This document shows positions 23,492 to 25,881 of a stretch of DNA of 25,881 nt, in pieces. The stretch spans positions 1 through 25,881 of the forward strand of contig CANHCD010000004.1 in the NCBI GenBank assembly GCA_947458795.1, in the 5' to 3' direction. A program made the translations under genes and the position numbers. Under the pieces are notes generated by a model. It ran no database searches. It worked only from the letters and a program-made list of their open reading frames with translations, and had not been told where the DNA came from. This DNA comes from Cyclobacteriaceae bacterium. Its GTDB lineage: Bacteria > Bacteroidota > Bacteroidia > Cytophagales > Cyclobacteriaceae. How positions within the stretch are numbered: the stretch's first letter is position 1; each line of letters begins with the position of its first letter.

Positions 23492-23962
23492 TTATTTTCT
23501 TTTAAGTTCCAATTCAGTCACTTTACCCCCTGCCAATCGAATATCAGAGATGTAATTCAAGTTTTTCTTGGTGTCTTTCAAGTATTCCAAATACTTCTTG
23601 ATGGTCGTTGGCTCATCGTAATCTTTAACTCCACCTTCTTCATGAATAACAACCAAAATTGGGGTCTCCGGATTGGAAAACATGGCCAATACTTCCTGGA
23701 TAGATTGGTTAGCGGCGGTCACATTGCTAGCTGATGCGATGGAAGCAAATTGACTTTCGAGCTTTTCAACTGCAACTTCATCTGCAGAACGAACAACTGG
23801 AGCAGGTGCTGGAGTTGGCTTTACCACTTCTTCTTTTACAACAGGTGCTGGAGCTGGCTCAACGGCCTTCTTTTTGCTTTTACAGGCACCCATAGCCAAA
23901 AGGACTAGTACTGCCATCAACATGGTTTTCCTCAAGGAAATAGCGAACATTGGATGTTTCAT
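23492..23962 (-). CDS. Putative lipoprotein, first gene of the secreted operon (156 aa)
   Basis: The N-terminus has a basic start, a hydrophobic run (MLMAVLVLLAMGAC) and a Cys at residue 27 followed by KSKKK, a plausible though not ideal lipobox (AMGAC). A Pro/Ala/Val/Lys linker (about residues 33-57, with PAPAPVV twice) follows, then a compact C-terminal domain with QEVLAMF, ILVVIHEEGGVKDYDEP, TTIKKYLEYLKD and LNYISDIRLAGGKVTELELK. That last portion lines up in pattern with the 191-residue protein and the LRR protein N-terminus. Probably anchored to a membrane in the periplasm or outer membrane. An in-frame Met at residue 14 is an alternative start. The leader up to the next gene (23963-24188) should hold the operon promoter; none was clear. 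Confidence 0.72.
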   Translation of the reverse strand: MKHPMFAISLRKTMLMAVLVLLAMGACKSKKKAVEPAPAPVVKEEVVKPTPAPAPVVRSADEVAVEKLESQFASIASASNVTAANQSIQEVLAMFSNPETPILVVIHEEGGVKDYDEPTTIKKYLEYLKDTKKNLNYISDIRLAGGKVTELELKRK

Positions 23963-24188
23963 CGTAATTATTGGTTATTGATTTCGGTTAGGTAATCCAT
24001 TTCGGATTCTTAGATACTGCAAATTAAATAAAACATTGCAAAGATTTGAGCTACTTACTCGTGTGGTCAACTTTTTTTTCATTGAGCTACTCTTGAATGA
24101 ACAAGATGGCTTCGATCAAAAACAATTTACTACCCGCTATTTGAATTCTAACTACTTTAAAGACAAACAATTAGCAGGTAAATTCTAC

Positions 24189-25490
24189 TTACAAGCGAGC
24201 ATCTACTAAAGATCGATCGAGCACTCCTTTGACATCATAGATGACCTGATTCGCGTTTTTTCGCAGCGGCATGGTAGCAAAAGCATCGTGTGAAACAGCC
24301 AAAACGATTGCCGAATACTTTGAAATATCAGGAAGGACAGGACCGACTTGAATTTTAATGCCATACTCCTCCTCCACTTCTTGCGCATTGGCCCAAGGAT
24401 CATATACGTCTACTCCCATATCGAAGGTTCGCAATTCATGGTAAATATCAATTACGCGCGTATTCCTTACATCGGGACAGTTTTCTTTGAAGGTAAACCC
24501 TAAAATCAATACTTTAGCATCCAAGACTTTGATATCCTTACGCATCATCAACTTGATGATTTCGGTGGCTACAAACTTCCCCATGCTGTCATTAACCCTC
24601 CTTCCAGCAAGAATTATTTCAGGATGATAGCCTACCTCCTGCGCTTTTTGAGCCAAATAAAAAGGATCTACTCCGATGCAATGTCCACCGACCAATCCCG
24701 GTTTGAATTTTAGAAAATTCCACTTCGTACCAGCAGCTTCCAAAACTTCTTGGGTATCGATACCCAACAAATTGAAAATCTTGGCCAGCTCATTTACAAA
24801 GGCAATATTGATGTCACGCTGTGAGTTTTCAATTACCTTGGAGGCTTCCGCAACCTTGATCGAAGAAGCCTTGTAAGTTCCTGCAGTAATGATGCTGCGA
24901 TACAAGGAATCTACAAATTCTGCAATTTCTGGAGTACTGCCAGAAGTGACTTTTACAATCTGTGCTACGGTATGCACTTTATCTCCTGGATTGATCCGCT
25001 CAGGAGAATAGCCCGCAAAAAAATCAACATTGAACTTTAATCCAGAAACCTTCTCCAATACGGGCACACAATCCTCTTCTGTTACTCCAGGATATACGGT
25101 GGATTCATAGATGACCACATCCTCTTTCTTCAAATAGTGTCCAATGTTTTCTGAAGCCTTCAACATCGGTATAAGAATTGGGCGATTGTGCTTATCAGTT
25201 GGCGTAGGAACCGTCACAATGAATACCGTACAATCGCTCAAGTCCTTGGAATTAAAACTTGGAAATAAGCCTTTTTGACCTACTTGAGGATTGGACAGGA
25301 GCAAAACAGATGAAAGGGATGCATCCGCAACCTCTAGGGTTGCATCGTGGCCTGAAACCAGTTCTCCTACTCGCTTTTGATTGATATCAAATCCTACGAC
25401 CGGATACTTCTTTGAAAATTCTACCGCCAAGGGAAGGCCAACATAGCCTAAGCCTATTACAGCAATCTTTACTTCATTTATTGGCTTCAC
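24189..25490 (-). CDS. UDP-N-acetylhexosamine 6-dehydrogenase, TviB/WbpO-like (433 aa)
   Basis: NAD-dependent two-step oxidation of a UDP-N-acetylhexosamine (UDP-GalNAc or UDP-GlcNAc) to the uronic acid, feeding surface polysaccharide. The Rossmann motif GLGYVGLP is at residues 13-20 and the YESTVYPGVTEE strand at about 128-139. An AEASKVIENSQRDINIAFVNE helix (about 214-234) and the catalytic GGHCIGVDP with Cys271 follow. ILGFTFKENCPDVRNTR and VYDPWA in the C-terminal UDP-binding domain complete the family pattern. Full length. The start is GTG at 25490-25488. The VipA/TviB subfamily is favoured over UDP-glucose dehydrogenase by the KWNFLKFKPGLVGGHC context; the exact sugar is uncertain. It lies 108 bp from the upstream ugd-like gene. 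Confidence 0.88.
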   Translation of the reverse strand: MKPINEVKIAVIGLGYVGLPLAVEFSKKYPVVGFDINQKRVGELVSGHDATLEVADASLSSVLLLSNPQVGQKGLFPSFNSKDLSDCTVFIVTVPTPTDKHNRPILIPMLKASENIGHYLKKEDVVIYESTVYPGVTEEDCVPVLEKVSGLKFNVDFFAGYSPERINPGDKVHTVAQIVKVTSGSTPEIAEFVDSLYRSIITAGTYKASSIKVAEASKVIENSQRDINIAFVNELAKIFNLLGIDTQEVLEAAGTKWNFLKFKPGLVGGHCIGVDPFYLAQKAQEVGYHPEIILAGRRVNDSMGKFVATEIIKLMMRKDIKVLDAKVLILGFTFKENCPDVRNTRVIDIYHELRTFDMGVDVYDPWANAQEVEEEYGIKIQVGPVLPDISKYSAIVLAVSHDAFATMPLRKNANQVIYDVKGVLDRSLVDARL

Positions 25491-25598
25491 AAGCTATTTC
25501 AATTAGTCAAATTTGATACTTGGCAAATCTTGTTTTTGATCTCCAGGGAGGTTTATTTATCAGAACACAAGTCCCAATAGATTTTTTACACTGACAAA

Positions 25599-25881
25599 CT
25601 AAATAGTAGGTTTTCCTATTCCCTGAAATCTAAATCCTATCTTTTCCATTCGAGCAGCATCTAAGATATTTCTACCATCAAATACCGTGGCTGGCTGCTT
25701 CATCTCCGCATGTACCTGCTCCCAGTCAAGAACGACAAACTCATCCCACTCTGTTAAAATGGCCACAGCTGCAGCATCTTTGCATGCTTCATAAGCCGAA
25801 TCAACAACCTGAACCAAGCTTCTATTTTCTTCACTTGAACGGGTTTCTAGGAAGTCCAAGTCCGCATAAATCTTTTCTTTA
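25599..25881 (-). CDS. ugd: UDP-glucose 6-dehydrogenase, C-terminal fragment (window edge)
   Basis: The frame is open to the right edge, so only the last 93 codons are visible; the true start is outside. The AVAILTEWDEF motif followed by FDGRNILDAARMEKIGFRF and a GIGKP end is the C-terminal UDP-binding domain of UDP-glucose 6-dehydrogenase, which oxidises UDP-glucose to UDP-glucuronate for exopolysaccharide or LPS. The TTG at 25859 is an internal Leu codon and should not be taken as the start. A second nucleotide-sugar dehydrogenase follows directly, consistent with a polysaccharide locus. Confidence 0.88.
   Translation of the reverse strand, partial: KEKIYADLDFLETRSSEENRSLVQVVDSAYEACKDAAAVAILTEWDEFVVLDWEQVHAEMKQPATVFDGRNILDAARMEKIGFRFQGIGKPTI

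Noticed and set aside
25599..25859. A short 86-residue gene starting with TTG at 25859
   Set aside because: The frame stays open to the window edge and the protein is the C-terminal domain of UDP-glucose dehydrogenase, so the TTG is internal.

Overview
The window comes from an AT-rich genome of the phylum Bacteroidota, most likely a Cytophagales / Cyclobacteriaceae-type marine or environmental bacterium (Algoriphagus-like). This is an inference from the protein families, the weak Shine-Dalgarno signals and the layout, not a database result. Every gene I accept lies on the minus strand, so transcription runs from high to low coordinates.

Region A (about 18.2 kb down to position 1) is one locus for an extracellular contractile injection system (eCIS, a headless phage-tail-like device related to Afp, PVC, MAC and AlgoCIS). 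In transcription order it encodes: sheath (18203-16698), main inner tube (16669-16199), a strong intrinsic terminator, a small membrane protein (15980-15756), a Pvc16/DUF4255-type cap or terminator protein with a long disordered tail (15742-14774), an unrecognised 280-residue protein (14699-13857), a second tube protein (13704-13201), a DUF5908-type Afp6-like peptide (13158-12967), a LysM tube-initiator/hub protein (12967-12275), a VgrG-like spike (12271-10472), a gp25-like wedge protein (10435-10019), a large baseplate-J/Afp11-like wedge protein (10013-6261), a tail-fibre-like protein (6258-5521), a second wedge protein (Afp12-like, 5495-2712) and a tape-measure protein (2719 to beyond position 1). 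The tape-measure protein is cut by the window edge. Its visible C-terminal part is a tandem array of 94-95-residue units, the most striking structure in the window. The AAA+ ATPase, PAAR tip and cargo genes usual for such systems are not seen; they may lie to the left of the window.

Region B (18204-18799) is a 596-bp gene-free, AT-rich spacer that should hold the end of the kdsB transcript and the leader/promoter of the sheath gene. It contains two inverted repeats.

Region C (18800-25881) is envelope biology. It has kdsB (CMP-Kdo synthesis), then a tightly packed four-gene operon of exported proteins (a putative lipoprotein, two secreted proteins and a three-block leucine-rich-repeat protein) in which several members seem to share a domain. 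Next come a UDP-N-acetylhexosamine 6-dehydrogenase and the C-terminal end of a UDP-glucose 6-dehydrogenase, both providing sugars for surface polysaccharide. The eCIS therefore sits beside a cell-surface polysaccharide/LPS region. I saw no tRNA, rRNA, transposase, integrase, capsid gene or CRISPR array.
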